Positions 52,887 through 60,776 of a DNA stretch of 64,000 nt are shown here, one piece after another. Position 1 is the first letter of the stretch; every line of letters starts with the position of its first letter. The position numbers and the translations under genes are program-made. The stretch is from Deltaproteobacteria bacterium (GTDB lineage Bacteria > Myxococcota_A > UBA9160 > UBA6930). Location: assembly GCA_029261795.1 (NCBI GenBank), contig JAJDAP010000019.1:31706-95705 (forward strand). The letters run 5' to 3'. The notes beneath the pieces are model-generated. The model made no database searches. It had not been told where the DNA came from and saw only the letters and a program-made list of their open reading frames with translations.

Positions 52887-53378
52887 GGCAGGCTGCTCAC
52901 CAAATGCGTAGCTGTAGACTTCGTTCGCATCCAGACCCTCTACGTAACGGCGAAACTCTGGATTGAAGATTTCAGCGGATCGCGACCAGGCGGCCTGTAC
53001 ACCAGGCTGCGCCAGGTATTGCTTGATCAGGACCGTCCACTTCTCCCAATCTTCATCGGTAAGTATGTTCCGCCTGCGTTGAGCAAACGCGTCCTCGAAG
53101 TTCGTGAGAAGCGCGTTGATGATGAGATCGAACCGAAACGTATCGTCATGGTCGAGCGATTGGGGGTCGAAGAAGCCTCGACGAGCGATCTTCGATGTCT
53201 CCGCGTCGAGGCTCAGGTGGGTGATGAGGTCGATAAACGATTGGGACACTGAGTGTCTGCTGGCGGCCTGAGACTCTCGGGTGTTCGCGCGGATCTGCAA
53301 TGCGAGGTAGCCAAGCGTGGCCAGCGTAGCCAACGCCGCGACAAACTCGCCGATGTTGCCAAGGTCTTGCAGTGTCAC
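52854..53378 (-). CDS. Cassette protein with one N-terminal membrane helix
   Basis: A 174-residue protein. One helix (residues 10-30) is followed by a helical soluble domain (DLITHLSLDAETSKIARRG, FEDAFAQRRRNILTDEDWEKW). This is a family of uncharacterised proteins common in integron cassettes and environmental bacteria (NIGEFVAALA...LALQIRANTR start). The last residues are encoded within the attC site. Gene 52683-52793 looks like its truncated relative. Function unknown. Confidence 0.75.
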   Translation of the reverse strand: MTLQDLGNIGEFVAALATLATLGYLALQIRANTRESQAASRHSVSQSFIDLITHLSLDAETSKIARRGFFDPQSLDHDDTFRFDLIINALLTNFEDAFAQRRRNILTDEDWEKWTVLIKQYLAQPGVQAAWSRSAEIFNPEFRRYVEGLDANEVYSYAFGEQPAAQQAVEPELE

Positions 53379-53386
53379 GTCTGCCG

Positions 53387-53516
53387 CCCCAACGGACCGG
53401 CGTTGACCAGCGTTGGGTACGCCGATCTCGCCGAGCCAGTGAAGGTTGTTGCCAGAACGGTACAGCGGACATTGAAACCGCGCTATTACGCGTCCGCGTT
53501 CAACACCTTGTTATGC
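53387..53516 (-). other. attC site
   Basis: Ends CCCCAAC (53387-53393) and GTTATGC (53510-53516); on the minus strand it opens GCATAACAAGGTGTTGAACG, a classic attC left end. Length 130 bp. It shares an internal segment (GCCAGAACGGTA) with the attC at 55229-55337. Confidence 0.7.
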
Positions 53517-53534
53517 GACCGTTCGCGGCGAGCC

Positions 53535-53804
53535 TCAAGGCCGGGGCGCATCACGGGGCGCGAGATCGGGCGCCAGTTGCACCGCCGCGAAGTCAGAGAG
53601 AGCAAAGGTGAGGCAGGATTGCGCGGGCACTTCCTCGACCACGGCTGCCTTGGTCCAGACTCGGCCTGAACTCCCAGACTCTATGAAATCATCGGCGATT
53701 AGCGATGCAATAAGGGCATGGCTCGAGCCGTATAGCGGATCGGGTGCTCGGCTTCGGGCGGGGCACCGCGCCCTGTCGCAGCCAGGCGTCCGATTCGTTG
53801 CCAC
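53535..53804 (-). pseudogene. DUF4440/NTF2-like cassette gene, truncated
   Basis: The frame encodes an SLIADDFIESGSSGRVWTKAAV block and then ALSDFAAVQLAPDLA, typical of the first half of DUF4440 (SnoaL/NTF2-like) proteins. The family normally continues with a strand beginning LVTYR and about 50 more residues, but here the frame breaks at APRDAPRP and stops next to the attC. The N-terminus is also uncertain (GTG 53804). It is probably a decayed cassette. Confidence 0.5.
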
Positions 53805-53857
53805 TGTACCAGAAGCCGAGTCGAAGCCGCCGCCTAGCCTGCCAGCTGCGGCGCCTT

Positions 53858-53864
53858 GTTAGAC
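53858..53864 (-). other. attC half site (R'' end)
   Basis: GTCTAAC on the minus strand (GTTAGAC on plus) contains the TAA stop of gene 53859-54500, the usual arrangement at the end of a cassette gene. The matching right-hand end is not found in the expected distance, so the site is incomplete. Confidence 0.45.
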
Positions 53865-54500
53865 AGCGGGCAGCCGAGCAAGTGCGCCCATTGCAGCCAC
53901 TGCCGCGGCCTGGTGATCCTTCTGCCAAGGTGGCCCCAAGGCCGCCCGCCAACTCCGAACCAGTTTGGCGACATCGTTTGCGTTCGAGTCGACCGCCTGA
54001 CCAGCAAATTCGAACTCCTCGGCCTTGGCATAGGAGAGAACCATGATCCCAAGCTCGCTAGCGGCATCGTGCACCGCATCCCGGTAGATCTCGCTGTCCG
54101 CGATGTACAGAGCCTTCCGGGATGCGAGGACTTCAGCCAACGTCGCTGGGAGTGGGCGGGGTTCGCGCAGCGCGAGCGCGGCCAGGTCGAAGATCTCGAG
54201 ATCACTCCGGAGGTCAGCGAGCGCTCGCCGGGCGCGTTCCGAGACAGCGCGCCGAACTTCCGAGACCAACGCCTCCCCTTCGCGAAGCTCGAGTTCGAGT
54301 GCCTCGTGGTGGTACGGCTGGCTAGGCAGCTCCGGATCTGCCAGCTCGAGTCGCCGCCGGTCGACGACAACGGGGCCATCGCTTTGGGCGGTCACCGAAA
54401 CAGCAATGGCCCAACCGTTGTGCAGCGCTATTCCGACTGCGGCCCTGGGAGAGCGCTCATCGCGAGTCCTGCCCTTCGCATTCCGCTGTCTAACGGACAT
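53859..54500 (-). CDS. Cassette protein of unknown function
   Basis: A 213-residue soluble protein. A strand-rich N-terminal part (VGIALHNGWAIAVSVTA, DRRRLELADPELPSQPYHHEALE) is followed by helices (SEIYRDAVHDAASELGIMVLSYAKAEE) and a C-terminal FVGRSWRAALGPPWQKDHQ-like segment. I recognise a family of uncharacterised proteins with RRRxELxDPxLPxQPYH but know no function. The only in-frame start, ATG 54500, lies inside the attC half site upstream, so the attC supplies the start codon. Confidence 0.65.
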   Translation of the reverse strand: MSVRQRNAKGRTRDERSPRAAVGIALHNGWAIAVSVTAQSDGPVVVDRRRLELADPELPSQPYHHEALELELREGEALVSEVRRAVSERARRALADLRSDLEIFDLAALALREPRPLPATLAEVLASRKALYIADSEIYRDAVHDAASELGIMVLSYAKAEEFEFAGQAVDSNANDVAKLVRSWRAALGPPWQKDHQAAAVAAMGALARLPAV

Positions 54501-54510
54501 GGTGCTCAGC
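54488..54510 (-). other. attC half site (R' end)
   Basis: On the minus strand GCTGAGCACCATGTCCGTTAGAC ends here (core GTTAGAC, 54494-54488). It matches the right-hand ends of the attC sites at 59994 and 60610, but no left-hand end is found, so it is a remnant. Confidence 0.45.
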
Positions 54511-55221
54511 GTGGCGCGAACTGAGTTCACTCCGCAGACGCGCAAGATCGAGACGATTGAACGGATTGAGTGCACGCTCCAGCCGCGCGGGCAATCGCCG
54601 ACCGTGCCATGCGAGGTGAGCCGCCGAAAGCAAGTCCGTTGCGAAGCTCCAGTCGACCAGGCCGAGCGTGTGCCGTAGATCCAGCAGGTGCTTCTCATCG
54701 CCTGGCACCAGCGGGTTGCCCGAGCTTTTCCAGGTCTGATACCACTGCAGTTTGGGGAGCAGTGCCAGCTCCGGAGCTCCGGCCCGATAGCTGAGGCCTT
54801 GCCAGTTCACGACCTGCACCCGGCTCATGACGGAAGCAGGAACACGAAGGGAGAGCCCTGCCCCGAGGAACACCTCGAGGAACCCTTCGGTCATGTGGTA
54901 CTGCGACAGATCGATGAGCCCTGCGGGCGTGTGAATGTGGACGAACTTGCTCTTTGGAGAGAAGACCCGCGTGATCGGGGAACGGTCCGCAACGGCCAAC
55001 TCCGCTAGACGGAGAACCTCGAGCTCGCCAGCTGCTTCGAACGCCGACCTGCGCGCCTCGAAGAGACCGACCGAGACGGCCACGTCCACGTCATGGCGTG
55101 GCTTCCGGTATTCCGGAACGAGGGGAAGCAGTGACAATGATCCGCTGACGAAGTAACTCGTGGACCCGTCTACGATTTCCAGAAGGGTTGCCAGCACACT
55201 ACGAACGTCGACGGTACCCAT
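54490..55221 (-). CDS. Nucleotidyltransferase-like cassette protein
   Basis: A 243-residue protein whose N-terminal half resembles the nucleotidyltransferase superfamily: GSTSYFVSGSLSLLPLVPEYRKPRHDVDVAV contains the GS...DxD pattern (broken here for length) for metal binding. This is the layout of AbiEii/MNT-type or hypothetical NTases. The C-terminal residues SSRHAEHHVR are read from the attC remnant, with the stop inside the GTTAG core. A role as a toxin or tRNA-modifying enzyme is possible but not shown. Confidence 0.65.
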   Translation of the reverse strand: MGTVDVRSVLATLLEIVDGSTSYFVSGSLSLLPLVPEYRKPRHDVDVAVSVGLFEARRSAFEAAGELEVLRLAELAVADRSPITRVFSPKSKFVHIHTPAGLIDLSQYHMTEGFLEVFLGAGLSLRVPASVMSRVQVVNWQGLSYRAGAPELALLPKLQWYQTWKSSGNPLVPGDEKHLLDLRHTLGLVDWSFATDLLSAAHLAWHGRRLPARLERALNPFNRLDLARLRSELSSRHAEHHVR

Positions 55222-55228
55222 CTACGCC

Positions 55229-55337
55229 GCCCAACGGATCGGCGCCGAGGACTTCGCCGAACGTGAAAGGGTTGATGCCAGAACGGTAGCGGTCATTGGA
55301 GCCGCGCTGTTCCACGTCCGGTTCAACGCTGTTGGAC
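55229..55337 (-). other. attC site
   Basis: Ends GCCCAAC (55229-55235) and GTTGGAC (55331-55337), 109 bp. The stop codon of the GFA-family gene lies within its left end on the minus strand (GTCCAACAGCGTTGA). Confidence 0.7.
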
Positions 55338-55745
55338 GGCAGCCCCGAAGAGTTGGTCGGGAATCCGGAGGCCGCGCGCCCTGGCGAGGGCCTGCACCTC
55401 CCTCGGTGATGGCCAGGTCTCGAAGCGAGGCAAGTCGTCACGGATCTCGAACCAGGGCGCCTTGGGTTCAGTGTTGACGTGAAACCACGGCGACTGTTGG
55501 AACTCTTCCACCAGGCTGGACACCACCAGGCACGCGACGCCGACTCCGGGCCTTGTGTTGTAGACCGGTGTCGAACAGCGAGGACAGAAGTGCCGGATAT
55601 TGCCAGCAGGTGTTGTGAAGCGCGACGGCTCACGGCCCGACGGCAGCCGAGAGAGAGCGCCAACCGGGAGAAAGGCGACTGTGGTGAACGGTGCGCCGTG
55701 CACGCGACGACAAAAGCCGCAGTGGCAATTGATGACCGGTGCTAG
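55323..55745 (-). pseudogene. GFA-family (glutathione-dependent formaldehyde-activating-like) gene, 3' part, split by IS1380
   Basis: This encodes INCHCGFCRRVHGAPF and then FCPRCSTPVYNT, the zinc-binding parts of GFA-family proteins (CxCxxC and CxxC). The N-terminal GxCLCG block is missing because an IS1380 element is inserted here. The missing 5' part lies on the other side (57278-57337). Joining the two and removing the IS and one CTAG copy restores a 160-residue frame running ...GDIEYAVAGALAPVINCHC (17-35). Confidence 0.8.
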
Positions 55746-57277
55746 CCCTGATCCGGCATTGAGAGGTGTGGTGAAACCCCGGAATTGAAAGTGGCTCCGT
55801 CGGTGTGTTTGATGGAAGTACCAACCACCATCGAGCAGCCGAGGAGCCACAATCGTGAAGCTAAGCAGACAACGGATTCGAGCGCGGGTCAAGAGCGAAA
55901 TTCCGATCGAGTTCACCGAGGAAGCCTTGACGAGCTACAGCGGGCTGGAGCTGTTCCGGGTCTACCTGGATCGTCTTGGTTGGGCGGAGAGGTTGAAGGC
56001 CGTGTTTGCGGACCGCGGTTTCGATTCCGATTACGGGTCGTTCCGCATCGCGCTTGCGGTGGTCGGGATGTTGTTGTTGGGCGGAAGTCGGATGTCGCAC
56101 GTCCGGGTGCTGGACCGGGACCGATTGTTCCATCGGTTTGCGCGGCTCCACCGACTTCCCGAGGAACGAACCCTCTCTCGAGGGTTGAAGGACATGCTCT
56201 CGGTTCACCGGGAGCGGCTGAACGAGCTGCTTCGCGACGTGGCCTACGACACCCATGCGGGGCTCGGCCTGGATCGGATCACGATCGAACTCGACGGGAC
56301 GGTGCTGCGGACGGGAGACCAGGTCGAAGGCGCGGAGCGGGGGTTCCATCCGCACCACCCGAAGGATCCCTCCTACTACCCGCTCACGGCGCATCTCGCC
56401 CAGACGGGTCAAGTGCTAGGCGTGTGGAACCGTCCGGGCAATGTGCATGATTCGATCGGGGCCACGGAGCAGTTGGCCTTCCTGCTCCGCGATGCCAAGC
56501 GACGAAATCGGAAGGCCCCAATCGAAGTGCGTCTGGATGGCGCCTTCTTCCATCAGCCTATTCTCGAGGTCCTCACGGCCTCTCGCGCCGAATACGCCAT
56601 CAAGGTTCCCATGTGGCAATGGCTCGGAGTGCGTCAGAAGATCGCGACGCGGCGACGCTGGAAGCGGATCCGCGAGGGCCTCGATGCCTTCTCGGTCACG
56701 CATCGGATCGAGAAGTGGAAGCGCACCGAGCGGATCGTGATCTTCCGCAAGAAGGTCTCGGGCAAGAGCCGGAAGAACTTCCAGCTGGATCTGTTCAGTC
56801 CGGACGATGGTCACTACGAGTACTCGATGGTCGCCACGAACAAGCGCATCGGCGAGGCCGCCGTCTGGTCCTTCATGGCGGGCCGGGGTGGCCACGAGAA
56901 AACGCTAGGCGAACTCAAACAGCACCTGGCCTTCGGCAAGATTCCGACCCAGGACTGGGACGCCAACAGTGCATGGCAACTCCTCAGCGCTTTGACGCAC
57001 AACCTGGTGCGCGATTTCCAGGCCACGATCGGCGCCGACGAACGACCGAACAGCCGCAAGCGCACCTGCCGACTCCGCTTCCGTTCGCTCAGCACCCTCC
57101 GCTTCGAGTTCCTTCAGCTCCCGGGCCGCCTCATCCGCCCCGCCGGCACGGCGATGCTTCGCATCGCCGCTTCCGACCGCAGCCAGCAACTCATCCGATC
57201 TGCACAGCAAGCGCTCGCGGCATGAACCCCGCCCCACTACCCTCGCGACCATGACTTCAATGCCGGATCAGGGCTAG
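55742..57277. mobile_element. IS1380-family insertion sequence with target duplication
   Basis: The element spans 55746-57273 (1528 bp). Its terminal inverted repeats are CCCTGATCCGGCATTGA at the left (55746-55762) and the exact complement TCAATGCCGGATCAGGG at the right (57257-57273). It is flanked by the 4-bp direct repeat CTAG (55742-55745 and 57274-57277). It carries one transposase gene. Perfect ends and duplication indicate a recent insertion. Confidence 0.92.
55855..57225 (+). CDS. IS1380-family transposase
   Basis: A 456-residue DDE transposase. Conserved blocks are ELDGTVLRTGDQVEGAERG (first catalytic Asp), HPKDPSYYPLTAHLAQTGQ, VRLDGAFFHQPILEVL (second Asp) and a late GGHEKTLGELKQHLAFGK containing the Glu. 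The C-terminal basic part is typical. It fills the IS with 80-100 bp to each end. The gene looks intact, so the element may be active. Confidence 0.93.
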   Translation: MKLSRQRIRARVKSEIPIEFTEEALTSYSGLELFRVYLDRLGWAERLKAVFADRGFDSDYGSFRIALAVVGMLLLGGSRMSHVRVLDRDRLFHRFARLHRLPEERTLSRGLKDMLSVHRERLNELLRDVAYDTHAGLGLDRITIELDGTVLRTGDQVEGAERGFHPHHPKDPSYYPLTAHLAQTGQVLGVWNRPGNVHDSIGATEQLAFLLRDAKRRNRKAPIEVRLDGAFFHQPILEVLTASRAEYAIKVPMWQWLGVRQKIATRRRWKRIREGLDAFSVTHRIEKWKRTERIVIFRKKVSGKSRKNFQLDLFSPDDGHYEYSMVATNKRIGEAAVWSFMAGRGGHEKTLGELKQHLAFGKIPTQDWDANSAWQLLSALTHNLVRDFQATIGADERPNSRKRTCRLRFRSLSTLRFEFLQLPGRLIRPAGTAMLRIAASDRSQQLIRSAQQALAA

Positions 57278-57337
57278 TGCCCCAGCCACCGCGTATTCGA
57301 TGTCTCCGCAGAGACAGCGACCTGTTCGCCTCTCCAT
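57278..57337 (-). pseudogene. GFA-family gene, 5' part cut off by IS1380
   Basis: Twenty codons from ATG 57337 (MERRTGRCLCGDIEYAVAGA) end at the IS target duplication. The CLCG motif is the N-terminal zinc/glutathione-binding block of the GFA family and completes the fragment at 55323-55745 in frame. Confidence 0.8.
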
Positions 57338-57349
57338 AGCCCGCCTGCC

Positions 57350-57460
57350 GTCCAACGGACCCGCGGTTCAGCGGCGCCCAACGGCGCTGACCGGACCCGA
57401 CCCTGCCGACCCAGTATGCAGCCAGAGGGCAACCAAGGTCAATCGAACCCAACGGTTGAT
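57350..57460 (-). other. Degenerate attC-like region
   Basis: GTCCAAC (57350-57356) and GCCCAAC (57376-57382) are candidate R' cores on the minus strand, and CCAACGGTTGATGG near 57449 could be the other end. The arrangement is scrambled, so the borders are uncertain. Confidence 0.35.
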
Positions 57461-57517
57461 GGTCCGCTCAACGCCGGGGCCTGGGGCATCGCCCTGCGGT
57501 CCGTCATCGCGTCTCGA

Positions 57518-57943
57518 TCAATCACCAAAGCGCGGAATCGGGCTCAGGTTCGGCTCCACGAACCGTTGCCTCGCCTCATCGGAGAAGAGCAGGCTAGCCG
57601 AGTAGTGCGTCAGCATGATGTCAGGATCCAACATCCGCGGATCTGAGCCCATGAAGGACTCCGCGGAGTCACTAACGGGCACCTGCTCCATGAAGTATCG
57701 AATCGCGAGAATCCACGCACGAGTCAGGGTCTCCTGATACTTCAGCGGGTCAACCCCATTGTGCTTCAGGAATCGAAGCAGGGATGACTGCATCCGTTCC
57801 TGCGCTGTATCCGTGCCGTGGCTGCAAAGGTAGAGATAGGCCAGTCGCACGTGAGATCCGTGATCGAACTCGGCCGGCGGAAACTCGCAAGATTCGAAGC
57901 TCGCTTGAAAGGCGAAGTCTTCGTCCGACAGAGTGTGATGCAT
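57518..57943 (-). CDS. Cassette protein of unknown function
   Basis: A 141-residue soluble protein. It has a FDHGSHVRLAYLYLCSHG stretch, an alpha-helical middle (YQETLTRAWILAIRYFMEQV) and a proline-rich end (VEPNLSPIPRFGD). I recall similar hypothetical proteins with an FxHxxHVRLAY motif but no known function; conserved His pairs could bind metal. ATG 57943 with GAGG 8 nt upstream is preferred over 57970. Confidence 0.7.
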   Translation of the reverse strand: MHHTLSDEDFAFQASFESCEFPPAEFDHGSHVRLAYLYLCSHGTDTAQERMQSSLLRFLKHNGVDPLKYQETLTRAWILAIRYFMEQVPVSDSAESFMGSDPRMLDPDIMLTHYSASLLFSDEARQRFVEPNLSPIPRFGD

Positions 57944-57964
57944 TCGCAGGACCTCTCGTCTGCC

Positions 57965-58085
57965 GCGCAACGGACATGGCGCTCAGCTGCTGCCGGCGCG
58001 CGCCGCCGGAGCCACCTGACTGCCTGGTTCGTTGCAACCCTACTACGCCACAATCGACTCGACGCCTAGGCGCTCAGGTGCAGCG
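57965..58085 (-). other. attC site, one end lost
   Basis: GCGCAAC (57965-57971) followed by GGACATGGCGCTCAGCTGCT and a long internal part that matches the attC sites at 59994 and 60610. The right-hand end (expected near 58085) has lost its GTTRRRY core. Confidence 0.5.
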
Positions 58086-58771
58086 CCTTCTATGTTGCGC
58101 ATGTGCTGGAATGGAACCGGCCGGTGGCGCGATGCACCCGAGATCGAGAGCGGTCGCGATGACCGTCCCATCGAGGCTGCGCTCGGATCGGGTTCCCCCG
58201 ATCGGAGTGCGAACGAGCACCGACTCCGCCATCGTCGACGAGCCGTCAGGAGAGCGAGGCCCAGGAGTCCCGCGAGTGCCGGCTCTGGCACGATCGTCAG
58301 CGTCTCGGGAATGACGATCACGACGCCCAGATCGTCTGTCGTCAGGAAATTGATGGTCAGGGGGATCACTGCGCCGAGGCTCGTGGTCAACAGGGCATCG
58401 GTGGTCGGAAATCCGCCCGTTCCTTGAATCCCCAGGCTTCCGGGGGGAGATGGCGATGACTGGACCCACTGGATCCCGGACCCGACGGTGACGAAGAGCG
58501 AGCTCGCGCCCGACACGGTCGAGACGTGACCGTTCTCCCACTCGACCCGGGTCGATTGAACCGCGTACTTGCCGAAGCTGCTGGAAGGATCGAGGTCGGG
58601 CGTCAGGGAGTCGATGACCAGGATCACGTCGGCCCTCGTCGAGCCGGAAGCCGCGCCGCCAGGATCGACGGGGAGCACGGAACCGAAGGTCCATGTCAAC
58701 GGCGTCGCGGAGACAGCGACCGGGAACAGCATCGAAAGACCTAGCGTCAGCACACGAGCGGAAGCGATCAT
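58043..58771 (-). CDS. PEP-CTERM sorting-domain protein with a read-through tail
   Basis: A 242-residue secreted protein: signal peptide (MIASARVLTLGLSMLFPVAVSA), a beta-rich domain, then the PEP-CTERM tripartite signal VPEPALAGLLGLALLTARRR. PEP-CTERM proteins are processed by exosortase and anchored or exported. Normally the chain ends after the Arg cluster; here about 55 more residues follow, read through the degenerate attC region to a stop at 58043. Loss of the original stop with attC decay explains this. No exosortase is in the window. Confidence 0.75.
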   Translation of the reverse strand: MIASARVLTLGLSMLFPVAVSATPLTWTFGSVLPVDPGGAASGSTRADVILVIDSLTPDLDPSSSFGKYAVQSTRVEWENGHVSTVSGASSLFVTVGSGIQWVQSSPSPPGSLGIQGTGGFPTTDALLTTSLGAVIPLTINFLTTDDLGVVIVIPETLTIVPEPALAGLLGLALLTARRRWRSRCSFALRSGEPDPSAASMGRSSRPLSISGASRHRPVPFQHMRNIEGAAPERLGVESIVA

Positions 58772-59052
58772 CGGAGCCCTCCAAGGGCTGACGCCACCAT
58801 GCCGAATCGAGTTGGGCGCCGGGGGATTTCCAGGATAGAGCACTCAGCTACAAGCGCGTTGAGTGAGGACCAATGATACCACGCTGCTGGCGGCCAGACG
58901 CCTGCGCCGATCGACGCCCGGGGGGCGGACTAGCGACGATTGGTCCGGGAGAGACGGGAACCCGAGGAAGGCGGGCATAGCAGGCGAGGAGGCGAAGCGA
59001 CTCCGGAAAGAACTTCGGGATGTGACCGAGGAGCGGCGGCTGAAGTCGCCTG
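58772..59052. other. Intergenic region, 281 bp, in the array
   Basis: GTTGGGC at 58811-58817 could be an attC core. No complementary end and no supported gene were found. Confidence 0.3.
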
Positions 59053-59466
59053 TCAGACGGTTGCGGCGTCCTTCCACCGGTGGCCACATGCGCCACACGA
59101 AGAACCTCGAGACCATGCAACAACCGGGACGCCCGTGAAGAACGCGAGAATGCCTGACCACTTGCGTAGCCGTCCTCGGCGTACATCCGTCGATGCACAC
59201 GCTGGGCACGTGTACAGCTCGGCGGCGGTCGGCTCAACTGAGTGATCTCGCTCCAGGAGTGCACTTGCCTCCGCGGCGCGCTCTGAGGACACTTCGATCT
59301 TGACGCCACCAATCGCATGAGACCAGAGCCACTGGACCCCTACGGTGTATTCGCCGACGATCCGATAGGGAATCTCCTCGGCAGCGAGAATCGATGCCGC
59401 GATGTATGCGCTGGGAGCATCCCGGTAGGTGGCTATGACCGGAATCGCGAGACTCCTCAGCTGCAA
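59053..59466 (-). CDS. DUF2007-type protein with a zinc-ribbon tail
   Basis: A 137-residue protein. The N-terminal half (VIATYRDAPSAYIAASILAAEEIPYRIVG, split here, then GVQWLWSHAIGGVKIEV) resembles DUF2007 putative signal-transducing proteins. The C-terminal half has two CxxC pairs (CPACAS and CGACGH) around one or two membrane-inclined stretches. The TTG at 59466 begins within an attC half site (59474-59480), so the true start is uncertain. Function unknown. Confidence 0.7.
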   Translation of the reverse strand: MQLRSLAIPVIATYRDAPSAYIAASILAAEEIPYRIVGEYTVGVQWLWSHAIGGVKIEVSSERAAEASALLERDHSVEPTAAELYTCPACASTDVRRGRLRKWSGILAFFTGVPVVAWSRGSSCGACGHRWKDAATV

Positions 59467-59473
59467 GCCATTG

Positions 59474-59480
59474 TTAGGCA
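59474..59480 (-). other. attC half site (R'' end)
   Basis: GCCTAAC on the minus strand followed by AATGGCTTGCAGCTGAGG contains the stop codon of gene 59474-59935. The rest of the attC is missing: the next gene begins 8 nt further on. Confidence 0.5.
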
Positions 59481-59935
59481 GCGCCCTTCGCCACACCAGC
59501 GATGCGCTGAACCTCGGCGAATGGAAGCTGCAACACGCGGACAGGGTCGAAGCGATAAGCGTTGTGGCAGCCGCGGCCAGCTCGGAGGCCACGAATCGTG
59601 GAAAGGGGTGCCAGGACCAGGCCAAGGAGGACGAAGATCAGCCGGTCCACCCAGAAATACGCGAATGGGCCGCAACCGCCGCTGGCGAGCTCCCAGCTTG
59701 CGACTTCGAACTCCCCCGCCCAGCTCGTGTCGCATCCACTCAGCAGGTGATTGAGGTCATGCAGCAAGGTGGGCTTACGGATCCCGATGAGCGGGAAGAA
59801 CGGAATCCGCCGGCTGCCGACCCTGTAGTAGATCCAGTCGTCGGCGTACCATCGCTCCGGTGGATCTTCAGCTTCGATGATTCCGCGCGCCGCGAGATAC
59901 CGAGACAACTCAGATTCTGTCGTGGGTCCAGCCAC
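59474..59935 (-). CDS. Cassette membrane protein of unknown function
   Basis: A 153-residue protein with an N-terminal soluble domain (TESELSRYLAARGI, DDWIYYRVGSRRIPFFPL) and one membrane helix (DRLIFVLLGLVLAPLST). I do not recognise the family. GTG 59935 has GGAGG 6 nt upstream and is preferred over GTG 59956. The TAA stop lies in the attC core, as expected for an integron cassette. Confidence 0.65.
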   Translation of the reverse strand: MAGPTTESELSRYLAARGIIEAEDPPERWYADDWIYYRVGSRRIPFFPLIGIRKPTLLHDLNHLLSGCDTSWAGEFEVASWELASGGCGPFAYFWVDRLIFVLLGLVLAPLSTIRGLRAGRGCHNAYRFDPVRVLQLPFAEVQRIAGVAKGAA

Positions 59936-59993
59936 CTGGGACCTCCAACAAAGCACGCATCCGGGATTCTAGCGCTCTGTTGGGCTGAGCGCT

Positions 59994-60125
59994 GCCTAAC
60001 GGACATGGTGCTCAGCTGCTGCCAGCGCACACCGCCGGAGCCACTTGGCCGCCGGGTTCGTTGCAGGCCTACCACGCCGCGTTTGGCTACAGGCCAAGAC
60101 AGTTAGTTGCAGCGACTCGTTGGAC
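59994..60125 (-). other. attC site
   Basis: Ends GCCTAAC (59994-60000) and GTTGGAC (60119-60125), 132 bp. Nearly identical to the attC at 60610-60740 in its inner part, so the two belong to one attC family. Confidence 0.75.
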
Positions 60126-60622
60126 GGCGCGCGGAACGGCAGATAGCGCCGATCGAAGTGACCGGGCGGATAGCACGCATGCACTGGGACCGGCAGGCGA
60201 GGGTTGTGCTCGGGTAAGTAGGAGACGGGGCTTCCCTCGCAGGGAGCGTGCGCAGAATCCATGAGTGTTGGCCCCCCGATACTCATGAGAGCAGACCCAC
60301 CGATGACGGTTCCTTTCGGAGGGCGCTCACAGGTAGGCCTGGGGGGAAGGCCGGGCGCTAGTTGCTGCGGCTCGAGAATACCGAGGGCGATGAGGCATGG
60401 AATAGCTTTGCCCGCCTGCCCCGACTCGATAAGACGAAGAGCGGTGCTCAGCGGGTCGCCTGTCGCGCAGCAAGGCCCCGGCTCTCCTCCGGCCGCCGGT
60501 TCGCCACCAATCAAGAGCGCGAGGGAAACGATCGCAAGAGTTCCTCTACCCACAGCTGAAGCGTGGCGTTTCCCGCGTCCGGGGTCGGTAAAACCTTCGT
60601 AAACCGCGCTGCCAACGGACAT
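59996..60622 (-). CDS. Exported cassette protein, reading frame passing through attC at both ends
   Basis: The frame encodes a possible signal peptide (TLAIVSLALLIGGEPAAGGE), then a Cys- and Pro-rich mature part (CCATGDPLSTALRLIESG, CERPPKGTVIGG, VSYLPEHNPRLPVPVHACYPPG). It has no stop at the cassette end: it reads through the whole attC (59994-60125) and stops in the TAG of its core. The start may be ATG 60622 inside the upstream attC or GTG 60553. I do not recognise the protein. Confidence 0.5.
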   Translation of the reverse strand: MSVGSAVYEGFTDPGRGKRHASAVGRGTLAIVSLALLIGGEPAAGGEPGPCCATGDPLSTALRLIESGQAGKAIPCLIALGILEPQQLAPGLPPRPTCERPPKGTVIGGSALMSIGGPTLMDSAHAPCEGSPVSYLPEHNPRLPVPVHACYPPGHFDRRYLPFRAPSNESLQLTVLACSQTRRGRPATNPAAKWLRRCALAAAEHHVR

Positions 60623-60740
60623 GCCGCTCAGCTGCTGCCGGCGCACACCGCCGGAGCCACTTGGCCGCCTGGTTCGTTGCAAGCCTACCACGCCGCGTTT
60701 GGCTGCAGGCCCAGGTAGTCAGTTGCAGTTCTTGTTAGTC
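60610..60740 (-). other. attC site
   Basis: Ends TGCCAAC (60610-60616) and GTTAGTC (60734-60740), 131 bp, with the same inner sequence as 59994-60125 (GCCACTTGGCCGCC..GGTTCGTTGCA). Confidence 0.72.
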
Positions 60741-60776
60741 GGCGGGCACACGCGGGCGGCCGACGGGCTACTGCTG

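Noticed and set aside
57965..60740. Repeated elements first considered as a dispersed REP/MITE family
   Set aside because: Their ends obey RYYYAAC/GTTRRRY, they always follow the 3' end of minus-strand genes, and stops lie in the cores, which fits attC better than REP or MITE elements.
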